Origin: Glomus cerebriforme
Lineage: Eukaryota; Glomeromycota; Glomeromycetes; Glomerales; Glomeraceae
DNA length: 64,000 nt
Direction of reading: 5' to 3'
Assembly: GCA_003550305.1 (NCBI GenBank)
Contig: QKYT01000055.1
Span: forward strand, 157,468 to 221,467
Made by a program: the position numbers and the translations under genes
In this document: piece by piece, positions 27,497-39,828 of the stretch
How positions within the stretch are numbered: the stretch's first letter is position 1
How the letters are laid out: each line of letters starts with the position of its first letter
Notes under the pieces: generated by a model
Database searches by the model: none
Seen by the model: the letters and a program-made list of their open reading frames with translations, nothing else
Told to the model about the DNA's origin: nothing

Positions 27497-28388
27497 TCAA
27501 CCGACACAATTATTAGTTGGAGGAACAATTCCTTCATGAACTTTATAATAAACCACCGTTGAGTCGGGGAATGTGATGGCAAGAGTAACACTGTATATAT
27601 AAATATTTAAATTTAAAGAAAATTTTTGTAAAACCAATATAATAATAATTTAAACCATTAGAATAATAATTCACACTTTACATGTATATTAAATGTTCAT
27701 TTTATTGTATGTATATAGTATATTTAATATTTATTTTTTTAAGAAAGAGAACAAACCTTTTATATAAAGGCTTGTTCAAAAATGATTGTAGCGAAGAAAA
27801 GAACAATGTTATGCTGTAAATAGTCATAAAAAAAAGAATCTAAGCATTAGTATTTATAGTGGCATAAATTACAAAAATCTCAATACACTTGCCGTTCAAT
27901 CGACCATGATTCAGAGGAGGAACACGGAATGATGATTTGAGTTTCTGTCTATAAGTATCATGAAGAATGAGAATTCATTGAAAAAAAGGAAAGAAAAAGA
28001 ATATAATTAATCATTATTTGACTTAATAATTACCTCTGTGTTTGCCTTGCCGAATATCACGCACCTTTGTAGAGGTTCAATTTCTACGACTTCAACCTCC
28101 TTCCAAGTTTTTGCTAAAAATAAAGAAAAAATGTTGCAAGTTTTGTTTAAAAACATGCCAAAATAGATAAATATTTACCTTTTGTCAAGTCAAGGTACAC
28201 TTGAGAAAGGCAAGCTGCTGTTTGTGGATATTTCTCACAAAACGGAGTAATATGGTCGAGCTGAAAGCAATAAAATTACGCGTAATTCAAAATTTGAAGA
28301 AATGGAATATATTGACTGGAAATAAGTAAACTACTTTTGTCAAAAAGTCCTTAAAACCCACCACCGAAATAGCGTTCATCATACGCAT
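27497..28388 (-). CDS. SEN15: tRNA-splicing endonuclease subunit SEN15
   Basis: Six coding exons, none long enough to stand out alone: 28388-28335, 28260-28179, 28113-28034, 27948-27893, 27813-27757 and 27590-27497, 140 residues. The Sen15 pattern reads ITPFCEKYPQTAACLSQVYLDL, TWKEVEVVEI, RCVIFGKANT, IIIPCSSSESWSIE and the conserved end TLAITFPDSTVVYYKVHEG. SEN15 is a structural partner in the Sen2-Sen34-Sen54-Sen15 endonuclease that removes introns from pre-tRNAs. The intron at 27892-27814 begins GC rather than GT (GCAAGT), and only that choice keeps frame into the LFFSSLQSF exon. The start is set at MRMM; an upstream leader intron with donor near 28468 is likely. Convergent with the zinc-finger gene, divergent from alpha-actinin (185 bp). 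Confidence 0.8.
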
Positions 28389-28573
28389 AACAAATTGCTT
28401 ATAAAAAAAGAAAGTTTATTCAACTGCAGATATTTTTCCGCGTGTTATAAATCAATGATCGACAGTACTTACAGCAGATCATCCATGCAAGATTGATTTT
28501 ACTTTTCAGTATTTCCTCTTCGGTACTTTATTGTAATATACTTTGATTAACTTTCGTTAACCTTGTATACAAA

Positions 28574-31500
28574 ATGACGCAGCCTTTTAAGCCAACCCCA
28601 GCTTCTCAACAGGTCGTTGAAGATACTGGTAATTCTTCGTTCACATAGACGACAATTTTCTTTTTATTTTTCAGTGTATATCGATAAACTCTGTATTTTC
28701 AATAGCGAAGGTAATGGACAGAACTTGGGAAACTATTCAAGAGAAAACTTTTACGAAATGGTAGGTTCATGTTTTATACAATTATCACACAGAAGTTACC
28801 TTGAGTTGCAAACTAATTTAATTTTTTAATTGGTGTTTTATTAACAGGGTCAACAGTAAATTGGCTGTAAAGGATATAACTCCAATTAGTGATTTGAATC
28901 GTGAAATATCTGATGGAGTCCGATTGATTCAACTTTTGGTGAGCCATCCTGGAACAATTCAGCTTCAAATTGGCAAAATTGGCAGAAAACAAATTACCTC
29001 ATAATATTTCATGAATTTCCGTCAAAAATTTGATTTGTCGGTTATTCTATTGCCGAGGAGACGTCAGTATAAAGATTGATCAATGCCATTGATATTCATT
29101 TTGAATAGATCAAATTAGTTCGAAACGAATGATTTCGTCAATTGATCGTTGTCAAGATAATATTAATAGATGCATTCAGTCCAACTATTGATTTATGTCT
29201 GAATGCTTTTCATGATCACAAGCGGAAATGTCTAATCAAAAGTGCTGCCTATTATGTTGCACCTTCAATAAGGATTATAATTCAATAATCCCTCTTTTGT
29301 CAATTAGGAAATTATTGGAGATACTTCTCTCGGCAAATATAACAAAAATCCAAAAATGCGCATTCAAAGGGTTGAAAATGTGAATAAAGCACTAGAATTT
29401 ATCAAACATAGAGGTGTATCCCTCACAAATATAGGTGCTGAAGGTAACATACATTTGTTGATTCTATTTAAATCATAAAATCCAATTATGTGCAAGATTG
29501 AGTTATCGTGTGTTGTAAGATTATTATCTTCTCACACGATAGGTTTTAATTTAATAATTGTCAGATATTGTTGATACCAATCTTAAACTTATTCTCGGTA
29601 TGATCTGGACTATTATTTTGAGGTTCACGATTGCCGATATCAGGTTCGTGAGATTTAGATTCTTGTAAATGTATTGGTGTTATATTTACCTTATTCTTAC
29701 TTGAATAGTGAGGAGGGGCTCACAGCTAAGGAAGGTCTTTTACTCTGGTGTCAAAGAAAAACAGCTCCTTATACCGAGGTTAATGTGCGTGATTTTACTT
29801 ATAGGTAAGGATAAATGTTTTCGTACATATTATGTGTAAATTAAATTATATTATAATATTAAGATGTATTTTATAATCTAATATAATGAGTTGGCAGGAT
29901 GGTTTAGCATTGTAAGTGAAAATAAATTTCTTCGTTGGCAAAAAATTATGAATTCAAGAAATTTACTAAGTTTCTTGTTAGCTGTGCATTAATACACCGA
30001 CATCGTCCTGATTTATTAGATTACGATGCGTTAGATAAGGTGAATTAAATTGGATTTAGGTCATTTATTAAAAATTCAAAATTTATTAAAAATTATTTTT
30101 GGAAATACAATTCAGTCAAACCGCCATGCGAATACCGCTTTAGCATTTGATGTTGCTGCAACGCATCTTGATATACCGGTATTATAAATTTTTTTTTACA
30201 AATAATTATAATATTCCTTTATATTCTTATTCGAATATCATCTTTTTTTCAGAAATTATTGGATGTAGAAGATGTTTGTGATATTCAAAAACCCGATGAA
30301 CGGTCAATTATGACCTATGTTGCTTTATACTTTCATGCTTTCTCACATTTAGGTCAGATAATTATTAATTTTAAATATATTCATTTTGCATAGCTTATTT
30401 TTATATCTTTGATAAATAGATAAAGTGGAAATTGCTGGAAGAAGAGTAGCAAAGTTTGCAGAAGTTATGCAATCTGTTTGGGATATGGAACATGATTATG
30501 AACGACGTGTCGAACAGGTATTGAAACTTATTAATTCACGTGTATACTTTTTTAAAATAAATATTTAATGATAATTTCTCGTCTTTTAAGTTGATGAAAA
30601 ATGTTAACGATAGGAAAACTGTTTGGGCCAATTCACGTTTCGATGGAAGTTATTCTGACGCTAAACGTCAATCTGCTGAGTTTAATAAATACAAAAGTTC
30701 GGAGAAACGTAAATGGGTGGCTGAAAAAAGTGATTTGGATACGTTACTTGGAAATATTCAGACCAAGCTTAAAACATATGTATTACAACCATATCACCCA
30801 CCTGCCGGATTAACTTTAATTGATTTAGATAAAGTGTGGCAAAGTTTATTGGCTGCTGAAGCTCAAAGATATAAATCAATTAATGATAAAATCAGAGAGT
30901 AGGTCTCGAAATATATTAAGAATTGAATTGAAATATTGCATTCAAATTTTATAAATATTTATCTATTTTTATTTACAGCATTAAAGAAAATCTTCGTAAA
31001 TCATTTGCTCAATCAGCAAATAATTTTCAGAAAAATGTGGAATCTATATTACAAGTATTGTCTAAATTAGATGGAGAATTAGATGCTCAACTTGAAACAG
31101 TGAAGAGTCTTTCTGTAAAATTAGGATCATTGGACAACTCTCTTTCTCGTATTGAAGAAATTGATGCTCAATGTCATGAAGCTAATATAGAAGAAAATGA
31201 TTATACTGTATTTTCATTAGACGACTTAAGATTCGAATTGGAACTTGTAAAACAATCTGTTAATAAGAAATCTGCGTTCATTGAAAATCAAGTAATTATG
31301 TATTTTTTTATTATCATGTTATTTTTTTTTAGAATAACCTCTTATATCAAAAATTTTTTTATTAATGAAAAAAAAACATATACATATATATATCTTTTAT
31401 TAAAAGATTGTTTCAAGAAGTATGACAAATTTAACACCAGCACAATTAGAAGAATTCGAAAGTACTTTCCGACATTTCGATAAAGATTCTTCAAATACAT

Positions 31501-32016
31501 TAAATACTTATGAATTTAAAGCAGCTTTGGCTAGTTTAGGCATTTTCTATAATGTATGTATTTGTTTCTTTGTAATTTAAATGACTTGATAGTATGTATA
31601 AAATAATTACTTGTATTATTTAATAGGACGATGAATTGTATGCTGCATTCAATCAAATGTCTGAAGGACAATCCGAAGCTAATTTTGAACAGGTAATTCT
31701 TATAATTATCTTTTTATTCATGCAAGGTTTAATAAATAATTGCATCTATGAATTGTAAAAATCTCATTTTTTTTTATATTTATAGTTTATCATTTATATG
31801 ATTAATGTAACAGAGGATAAAACTTCACCAGATCAACTTCGACAATCATTTAAAATTGTTGCGGGAGATAAACCATTCGTTACTGAACTAGATTTAAAAA
31901 GATCTTTATTACCAGGAAGTGTTGTATCATATTTAAAAGAAACTATGCCATCTAGTCAAGGCGTAGCTGATGGGTATGATTATTCTAAATACTTAGATCA
32001 AGTTTTTAAGAGTTAA
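28574..32016 (+). CDS. Alpha-actinin (fungal short form)
   Basis: Sixteen exons: 28574-28628, 28706-28760, 28848-28938, 29308-29443, 29565-29643, 29709-29804, 29891-29911, 29982-30039, 30116-30178, 30253-30352, 30420-30517, 30591-30898, 30979-31291, 31407-31553, 31627-31692 and 31786-32016, 638 residues. Two calponin-homology domains form the actin-binding region ([59 protein letters not shown]). A rod of two spectrin-like coiled repeats follows, then EF-hands; the first loop [12 protein letters not shown] (516-527) keeps calcium ligands. Alpha-actinin cross-links F-actin as an antiparallel dimer, in fungi at the cytokinetic ring. The short rod matches fungal members such as fission-yeast Ain1. 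Exon 7 is only 21 nt, and intron 3 (369 nt) is the longest. It ends 108 bp from the DDX52 stop. Confidence 0.93.
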
Positions 32017-32124
32017 AAATTATAATTATGCAGGTACCTCTTTTTTTATATTTATATTATATTTATTTTATTTATAATTGACAAGACATTTATATTATGA
32101 ATTTATTTAATTAATCTTTATTTA

Positions 32125-34750
32125 TCAATTATCATTTTTCCCTTTCTTACTAGAAAGTAACGATGTTGATTTACTTTTTGCTTTATCATCATTTCGAGAT
32201 TTATCTTTCTTTTCTTCCTTTTTATTTGTATCATCGCTTTTATTTGAAGCAGAAGCCAACTTACGAGCTTTTCTTTTTTTCGAAGCTTCAATAATTTCTC
32301 TAATAAAGAACGAAAATTTATTAATAAAAGATTAACGTCACAATAAAATAATAAATACATACTTTTTATGTTTCATTTTCTTAATATCATAAGTAGATCT
32401 TGTATTTATAGTTTTACGTTCTATAGGTTTCTTACGTAATTGCTGTTTAGATTCTTTTGAAGGATTTTTTAATTGAAGCATCCAATCAGGTATTTCACAT
32501 CCTGATTCTTTCATTACATTAACAATACTACATATACAAATTCATTAGAAATTATTAACAAAAACTTCATTTAAAATTAACCTTTAAAATTTTCCTAACC
32601 TTTTTAGATAAGGAGCATCATCTTTTGTATAATAAGTTACAGCATCACCAGTTCTACCAGCTCTACCAGTTCTACCAATTCTATGAATATAGCTTTGTAC
32701 AGATTGTGGAAAATCATAATTTATAACTAAATTGACACCTTTAAAATCCATACCACGAGCCATTAATTCTGTAGCTATTAGTACCCATATTTTTCCTTGT
32801 CTAAAATTTAATATAATTGAATCTCTCTACAATAAAGTAAATACGTTTAGAATAAATTTCACGTAAAATAAAAAGTATGAAATTTATTAAATTACCTGAG
32901 CTTTTGTTCTTTCAGAATGTATAACATCTACATTAATACTATCATAAATTAATTCATGAAATAATTCTTTTGCTCGTTCAATTGATTGTACAAAAATTAA
33001 TACTGGCGGCTTAAACCCTTCTTGTATTAATTGTCGAACAGCAATCAATTTTCCCTCTTCTTGTCCTACATAGACGAGTCTTTGTTTAATCGTTTCCGTT
33101 GCAGCATTTCTACAATTAAAAAACAAATGTTAGTACAAATTCTTTTTTTTCTTCGAAAAAAATAAGGAAAGTAAATTAGAAATAGTTTACTTTAAGCCTA
33201 TTACAACTCTAATTGGATCTTTCATAAAATTACTTGCTAATGATTCAACGCTTGAAGGAAGTGTTGCACTAAATAAGGCTTTTTGTATTTTCGTATTAGA
33301 ACATGCTGCAAATATTTCATCAGTTTGCTCCAAAAATCCTAATTCAAGCAATTTATCTGCTTCATCCAAAATCAAATGACGTACACTGTAGAAAAAAATT
33401 CCATGTATTAAAGCAATAATAATTAATAGGAAAATAAACCATTAATATAAATAATTCCTACTTTTTCAATTCAACATTTTCTTCTTGAATTGCATGAACT
33501 AAACGAAGTGGCGTGCTAATCAAAATATCTTATTAATTAAATTTGAATGGTTAAAAATTAAAACATTAAGAATACATAATCTCAAATAAAATACTCAAAA
33601 CAAGATATACCAAATTTTTCTCTCAGGTGAGGAGATTGTGCTTGTGTAGCCGCAGTCGCTTTCGTTAACATGCACACCTTAAATTTTTTACCAACGCTCA
33701 TTTTTTTGAATTCCCTATAAATCTAATCAAATTAAAAAATAAGTTGCTTTATCTTAAAAATTTTAAATTTAATAATATTAAAAAAAAACCTGATGTGCCA
33801 ATTCTCTTGTTGGAGAGATAACTAATGCACGATAGCCCATTTTCTCTGGACCTTTCAAATCATGTAATATTGGCAAAATATAAGCCAACGTTTTGCCTGA
33901 CCCTGTAGGTGCCATAGCCATTATATCCCGTCCCTTCAAATATTTTTAATCATATTAACAAAATATATCATTAAAAACCAAAAAAATTCTTTGAATTAAT
34001 TCATACATGGATCATGATTGGAATAGCTTGCATTTGAATTGGCGTTGGCTTTTCATATGCAGAGTTTCTTAAATTCTTACAAATATATGGCTGAAAATCA
34101 TATTTCGATTCAAGGTCATCGAATGAACTAAATGGATTTGGAATATCTGTTCCGTAAGTGTGAATTCGAAATCGTTTACGAAACATTTTAACCTATGAAA
34201 TGAAAGCCAATTAAGAAAATATAATTAAGAAAACACTGTTGATTAGAAAATTAAACATAGTGAGTACATTATCTACATTAAAGTCCTTTGCTAAATATTC
34301 TCCTTCGACTTGATCATCCTCATTTCTATCATTGTAAGAACCACTGCTTTCTTCTTCTTTTGAAAGATAAAACCATCAATAAACCAGTTTAATTAACTCA
34401 AATAGTTAGTTTCAAATTATATTTGAATCGATCGTTTAACAACCTTCTTGATCTTTTTCTATGATTTCCGTGATTTTCTTATCTTTAGATAAACCTAAAG
34501 TCTCATCAAGTGCACTTTTACTATTATGAAAAAAGTCAATTTCTTGTATGAGGTCCATTTGAGCGTTTGAGTCATCATTTGTTTTTCTCAGTTTATTCGA
34601 TGGCTATTACAAAAATTGAATATTAGTATAATTCAAATAAATAATTTATTATATAAATTAACATAAGAATACCTCAAAAAGTGCAATATCCTCAATAAAC
34701 CGTTTTTTATTAAATTTTGCACCATTACCAAGTACTCTAAACAAATCCAT
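32125..34750 (-). CDS. DDX52: DEAD-box RNA helicase DDX52/ROK1
   Basis: Twelve exons: 34750-34673, 34603-34444, 34356-34268, 34192-34007, 33933-33790, 33722-33611, 33528-33462, 33385-33191, 33109-32896, 32826-32600, 32527-32363 and 32299-32125, 603 residues. The start [13 protein letters not shown] matches the family start. Motifs: Q region [19 protein letters not shown] (179-186), [14 protein letters not shown] (286-289), III SAT, then [10 protein letters not shown] and [13 protein letters not shown], with a Lys-rich tail. ROK1/DDX52 is a nucleolar helicase needed for 18S rRNA maturation in the small-subunit processome. A longer minus-strand frame reaching 34911 overlaps exon 1 in another frame and is not used. 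Length matches human DDX52 closely. Confidence 0.95.
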
Positions 34751-35916
34751 ATATGAAATGACAAGAATAAATGTTCAAAAACCAAAGAATGATATGGCAT
34801 TCGCCAAAAATTTTTAGCCAATGAAAATAAATCTGCGTTATAAATCAATTGATGATAATCAGACGTGTTACAATAGGCCTGTTCGTTCGGATTTTTTATC
34901 GCTAAATCCATTAGCCAATCCTAAAATGTGATCAAATTGGAAATTGAGTGAACTTTTTTTTTCACACACAGAAGTTTAAGATATCCGCTATGCTATAGTA
35001 AGTTTGCGAGGCTACTACGAGTTAATTACAGAGTACTAGTGTACTACGTCATTGTAAATCAACGCGATTATTTTTCACTTTTTAAAATTACCAATGTATA
35101 AGATTTCGTAAAATGTAAATCCAAAAACATTAAAGAATTTTTATATTAAATAATGGAGTCAGATATGAATTTTATATTCAATAAATATTCTTGACAGCAT
35201 TATCTTTTTTTCGGAATTTTCAACTTTTCCTAAAAGTTTATAACATTTTCGATTTAACTTTTTTTATTTGATCACTACAATATTAAAATAGTGGCAGCAT
35301 TACCCTATTACCAATATGCTTCAAAACAACATAATATAGATTAGAATAGCATTTTAAATATGGCTATTATTAAACAATCAAACAATAAATTGTAGATAAA
35401 TTCTGATTATTTATTACATTATACAGATCATCTCTAAGAAACATAAAAAGATTGGAATTATATATACTGTAGAGCAGAGTTGAAATAGTTTTAGAAGTGA
35501 TGTGTATATACTGTATGTTATATCTTTGACTTTTGTTTTTGCCAATAAATATTATATTATTGAAAAAAATGCAGATAAATTGCATTATTATTTATTATAT
35601 GGGTAATATACTAAATGTTCTTTCATCTTTTTTTTTACATTACGGTATATGGTTATCTAAATATTCAAATTCAAATTTGATTATAAAAAAAAAAAGGATT
35701 TCTAAGATTTAATATAAAAATAAGAAATTACATGCTATTAAGTTATCAGTAATTGTTTTTTTTTTTAAAAAAAAGGAAATAAATCTGTATCGTAATTAAA
35801 TACTTTTTTTTTACTAAATAAATATCTTAACCACTAAAAAAAATAAGAACAATATATTAAATAAAAAAACCATCAGAGTAATAAATCTAGAATAGGTCTA
35901 TTAATTTATTTACTTT
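34751..35916. other. Long AT-rich spacer between DDX52 and RNF121
   Basis: Both flanking genes run on the minus strand. The right part is the RNF121 3' flank, the left part the DDX52 upstream region. A stretch near 35016-35063 (ACAGAGTACT, GTACTACGT, GTAAAT) resembles the 51-bp repeat unit at 738-1040. No gene supported. Confidence 0.5.
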
Positions 35917-37513
35917 CTATTCTAAACCAAATAAATTGTAAGCTAATTGTACAAATGCAAAAATTACCTAAGTAAAAGAACATTTTCTTGTTAGTTATGT
36001 TCCAAATTTTAAGCAACATAAATAAATTGTACTTACAGGTTGCCAAACGACTAAATATCTTACACCATCAAGTAAACTAAGATAAAGTTGTTGTTGAGTA
36101 TCCCATCTATAATAAAATGAAAATATAAAATTAAAATTAATATAAAGCTATATCATATTTACTTTTTTTACAATATTATAAAAAACTTACGGATTGGTTT
36201 TAAATTCCTTCAAATCAACCTTTTCCTTACTATAAATCATTTTAAATAAAATTAATAAATTACAATAAAAGAAAAAATATATATATATATATATATTAAA
36301 AAAACCAAAAATTTTATATTTACCAATAAGGGCAAATATCCTTTTTTCCTATTAAGCACCAACCACGTATACATTCATCATGAAAAACATGCTTACAAGC
36401 TAGTTGAAATATTTGATCATCTTTTTCATTATCATTTGTAGTAGCATTATTTCTAGTGGCCGCAACTCCGCATATTGCACATATATCTGCTCTTAAATGT
36501 TTACTTGGAAATCCGTCTTTATTATAATATCCAAGTGTTGATGCCATTCTATCTGTACATATTTCTACAAAATCTCTACTTAATACTCTGCAGTAAAATA
36601 AATTTCATTAATTAGCAAATAATTTTTTAAGCTTCTTTTTTTTTTTAAAGAAATTAAAAATGGAACATACCCGAAATATAAACCATAACTTAATAGTATT
36701 GCTCCTAATTCAAATCCATCGGTACCCGAATAAAATAATTGTACAAGTCCAAAAAAATACAACATAATAATGGTATATCCTGTTATACCAACTGCATATG
36801 ATACTTTATAAACAACTGAAAACCATTTATAAACCAGTCTGAAAATAAAAAAAAATAAATTATTAAGATATATATACTGCGAAGAAAATTGCGATTTATA
36901 TGTATATACCTTGGTGTCTGATGATTCAACGGTTTCCTTGATGCCATATATAACACTAGATAAACAATAAGTTAATTAAATGAATAACTTATCTAACTAA
37001 AGGTAACTAAGGGGATAAATATTCTCACCCCATGAGTTAGCAATTGAGTATAAAACCCAAATTGACAAAAATCTCCAAAAATGTGCTTGAAGTCCAAAAA
37101 AATACATCGGTATTAACCTAAAGTTAATTGAATAAAAAAATATATATCAAAATAATTACCTAGTAGATGAAAAACACTATTTACTCACCATAAACCAACT
37201 AAAGTAACTGCTTGAAAAGATCGATAATGTTTTGATTTCCAATAAAGTATCAAGAATTGAAAACCAAATAAAGCAGCTAAAAGGATAAGTGCCATGGTAC
37301 CATGTTGAGATTCATGTACGGCATGTTTTTCGAATTCATCACTCGGACTTGAAATAGGTCCTTCAGTAGGGCTAAAAAGCAAAACAAAATAATTTAACTA
37401 GGTTTAAATGTTTAGAATGAGAGTAATAGAATTAGAACATACTTATTATGTAGTTCAGTTTCGTTTTCAACTGGAATCGTTGTATTTAATATATTAGTTA
37501 TTTCTCCTGACAT
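35917..37513 (-). CDS. RNF121: RNF121-type multi-pass RING E3 ligase
   Basis: Nine exons: 37513-37443, 37371-37189, 37117-37029, 36955-36910, 36838-36671, 36587-36324, 36229-36191, 36106-36037 and 35967-35917, 326 residues. About five hydrophobic segments precede a RING-H2 with CAIC at 222-225, CKHVFHDECIRGW and CPYC, followed by KEKVDLK and the conserved ending VWQPVIFAFVQ...LFGLE. The match to animal RNF121 runs end to end (RKPLNHQTPRLVYKWF, YGLYFGVLSRDF). RNF121 is an ER/Golgi membrane ubiquitin ligase implicated in quality control of membrane proteins. Divergent from ATP18 with 278 bp between the starts. Confidence 0.92.
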
Positions 37514-37791
37514 GACTATATACGTATATTTATTTAAATCTTTAAAACAAGGTTAAGCAGAAAATATCTAAAAAAAAAATGTCCGCTCTGAATCCCGCTC
37601 TGATATATCAGTTTTTTTTAATTCGGGCCTTTTTTTAGTAAAGTGGAAAGTTGATGAATTAGTAACACATGTCACACCCAATCACATGTACCCTATATAT
37701 TTTTCTGAATAAAATTATTTTGAATTTCTTTGCAGTTGTTAATCCATTTTATAATAAAGACAACAATCGTTTACAAGCAGAATTAACAAAT

Positions 37792-38159
37792 ATGTCATTA
37801 TTTGGACGTAAGTTTCCAACTCCAATTGTAAGACCATTGGCTCCTTTTATTGCTGCTGCAAGTATCGTATGGCTTACTGTGAACAAAATTGAAAATTCAG
37901 CGCAATCACGTAAGATATATTTTCTTAATCTAAAAAATTTACGAAAGTGTATTTAATTTAATTGGAATTTTTTTTTATCACAGTACCTCCTTATGATTCT
38001 GATCCTCGTAATCCTAAAGGTATTTAAACAGAATTATTATTTAAATTTTTATCTCTGGCTTAACAAATTTATTATATTTTATTTCTATAATAATTACATT
38101 TATTTTATCCTTTTTTTTTTTTAGCTCTATTGAATAAGCAGCTTAAAGAACATCATTAA
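37792..38159 (+). CDS. ATP18: ATP synthase subunit i/j (ATP18 family)
   Basis: Three exons: 37792-37909, 37984-38019 and 38125-38159, 62 residues. One membrane segment (about residues 13-30) follows FGRKFPTPIVRP, and SDPRNPK matches the matrix tail of yeast Atp18. It is a small peripheral-stalk or dimer-interface subunit of the mitochondrial F1Fo ATP synthase. An upstream in-frame ATG at 37669 would add 41 residues, but a leader intron (donor about 37687, acceptor TTTGCAG at about 37735) is more likely, and the family protein is about 60 residues. Divergent from RNF121. Confidence 0.85.
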
Positions 38160-38314
38160 ATAATAATGATGGAGTTATTCTATTAAATATCCACAATTTA
38201 TAAAATTCAAATCATTTAATCATTTGCTTAACTTTTGTAATAATGGCTTCGTTCAAGAACTCATTCAGAACAATAAATCTTCTTTGGAACAAATAATACT
38301 TGAATTTACGTAAT

Positions 38315-39589
38315 TCATCCTAGACCAAGAATATACTTGGCAGCAATTATTCCTTGAACTACAATTTGTTTGTCAAATTTTGTCCAATTAAAATTAATAT
38401 TTTCAGTATTTGAAAACCCTTCACTACCTTTAACATAGGCGAAATTGATAAAAGGCACTTGGCATTTACTAACCAATCTACCGCAACGCATACCTATGGG
38501 AGTATTTTCTAAGCTATTTTCGTATTCACTTACTCGTAAACAATAAATACTATTATTATGTAAACCAAATCCAATAATTCTCATGTTCACAATAGCTCCT
38601 CTTCCGCCACATTGTGAATTTAGCCATCCGTCACTTGCATATTTTTTAATTAGAACGTATGGCTCATCAAAAGCCCATTCATCATTAGCATTAGGAGGCG
38701 GGTATATTCCTTTCAATTTATCGATCGTATGTTGATCAAAAAAAATCCCCGCGTATTGGATTTTTCTAACGATTTTCAAAGATCTTGGACCACCATTTGA
38801 TGCAAGAATTTCATTATGATCTTTTATCATCCTCATTACTATGTCGTATTCTCTGAAGGGTTCAAAATAGATTTTTGGAATAATAACTTGATAAACTGTC
38901 CCTTCCCTAATCGTCCCAAGAAATTTCAAATTTCTGAGAAAATATTCAAAAGTTTTAACATGATTATAACGATCTTCCCATATATTGACTGAAATAAGTG
39001 AAGGATAATGGGAGATTAAATTCTCAATAAAATTTGTTTTGAATTCTTTTGTTGTCAATTTCTTTGTTCTTATTATTGTTTGGTTCATGATAAGCTCTTC
39101 ATACATGTTCCGTCCTATCTTTTTAATAATATTAGTTTTGTAATATGTTTGCCAATCAAGAGTATTATTACTCGGTTTAAACCCCATCACATCAAAGTGC
39201 ATTCCTTTTCTTTCAACCATTTCTGTAATGACTTCGCTGAATTCATTATAATTACGACCAGTTAACAGAACTGTTAAGGTATTTTGGGCTCTCATTGATT
39301 GTTTAACAGTATCGATAAGTTGATTATTCCACCTATCTTCTAATCCATTCTGTCCTTCCTGTCCAAAGCTAAGTGATCTCTTATCTTGATACCACCCTTT
39401 GAAGATAACATTTTCGTTTTTCAAGAGGCCTACTAATCGATTTTCCCATATTGCAGCATTTGGTTCGGGTGAAGAGAACAAAGTCCCATCAAAGTCAAAA
39501 ATATTTATCACCAAAGAAGTTTGTTCCAACTGTATATTAAATTTTGTTTGTGTCTTATTAATTTCATTTTTTAACTTTATTTTGTCCAT
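38315..39589 (-). CDS. HAD-superfamily 'Swiss Army Knife' RNA-repair-like protein
   Basis: Single exon, 424 residues. The N-terminal domain has HAD motif I as FDFDGTLFSSPEPN (D32, D34) and motif II as VLLTGR, with the PNAAIWE and GWYQD spacing typical of the HAD_SAK_1 group. This group was named from fusions with RNA-ligase/polynucleotide-kinase-like repair domains. The C-terminal half (EPYVLIKKYASDGW, GRGAIVNMRIIGFGLHN, IIAAKYILGLG) is conserved-looking but I cannot name it. HAD enzymes of this type are phosphatases; a role in RNA end repair is inferred from the family name only. It is convergent with ATP18. Confidence 0.75.
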   Translation of the reverse strand: MDKIKLKNEINKTQTKFNIQLEQTSLVINIFDFDGTLFSSPEPNAAIWENRLVGLLKNENVIFKGWYQDKRSLSFGQEGQNGLEDRWNNQLIDTVKQSMRAQNTLTVLLTGRNYNEFSEVITEMVERKGMHFDVMGFKPSNNTLDWQTYYKTNIIKKIGRNMYEELIMNQTIIRTKKLTTKEFKTNFIENLISHYPSLISVNIWEDRYNHVKTFEYFLRNLKFLGTIREGTVYQVIIPKIYFEPFREYDIVMRMIKDHNEILASNGGPRSLKIVRKIQYAGIFFDQHTIDKLKGIYPPPNANDEWAFDEPYVLIKKYASDGWLNSQCGGRGAIVNMRIIGFGLHNNSIYCLRVSEYENSLENTPIGMRCGRLVSKCQVPFINFAYVKGSEGFSNTENINFNWTKFDKQIVVQGIIAAKYILGLG

Positions 39590-39828
39590 TTGAGATGAAC
39601 GAGATGTTATGGTTGTGAAATTGGAAAATTGCTCATAACGTATTTATAAGTACTGTTTTGTGGTACAATATTGTTTGGCTGGAATTAAAGATAATGCTTG
39701 TGTTACACTAAATGGTATTTACATAAAATTTGTTTTTATTTTTAAATATCGAACTATTACTATTATTACTTTATTAACCAAAGAAATTTTAACAGTATAA
39801 CTATCAAATTTTATTTATTATTGTAAAT

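Noticed and set aside
28450..28490. ATG with a nearby GTAAGT donor upstream of SEN15 as the true start
   Set aside because: Neither frame from this ATG joins the downstream exons without a stop; treated as leader.
28939..29307. Missed exon in the long alpha-actinin intron 3
   Set aside because: The CH1 domain is continuous across the flanking exons, and the intron has stops in all plus-strand frames.
34633..34911. Minus-strand open frame of 92 codons overlapping DDX52 exon 1
   Set aside because: It starts at a non-family position in another frame. The DDX52 start [13 protein letters not shown] matches the family and splices in frame.
37669..37791. Upstream in-frame ATG extending ATP18 by 41 residues
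   Set aside because: The family protein is about 60 residues and a likely leader intron lies in this stretch.
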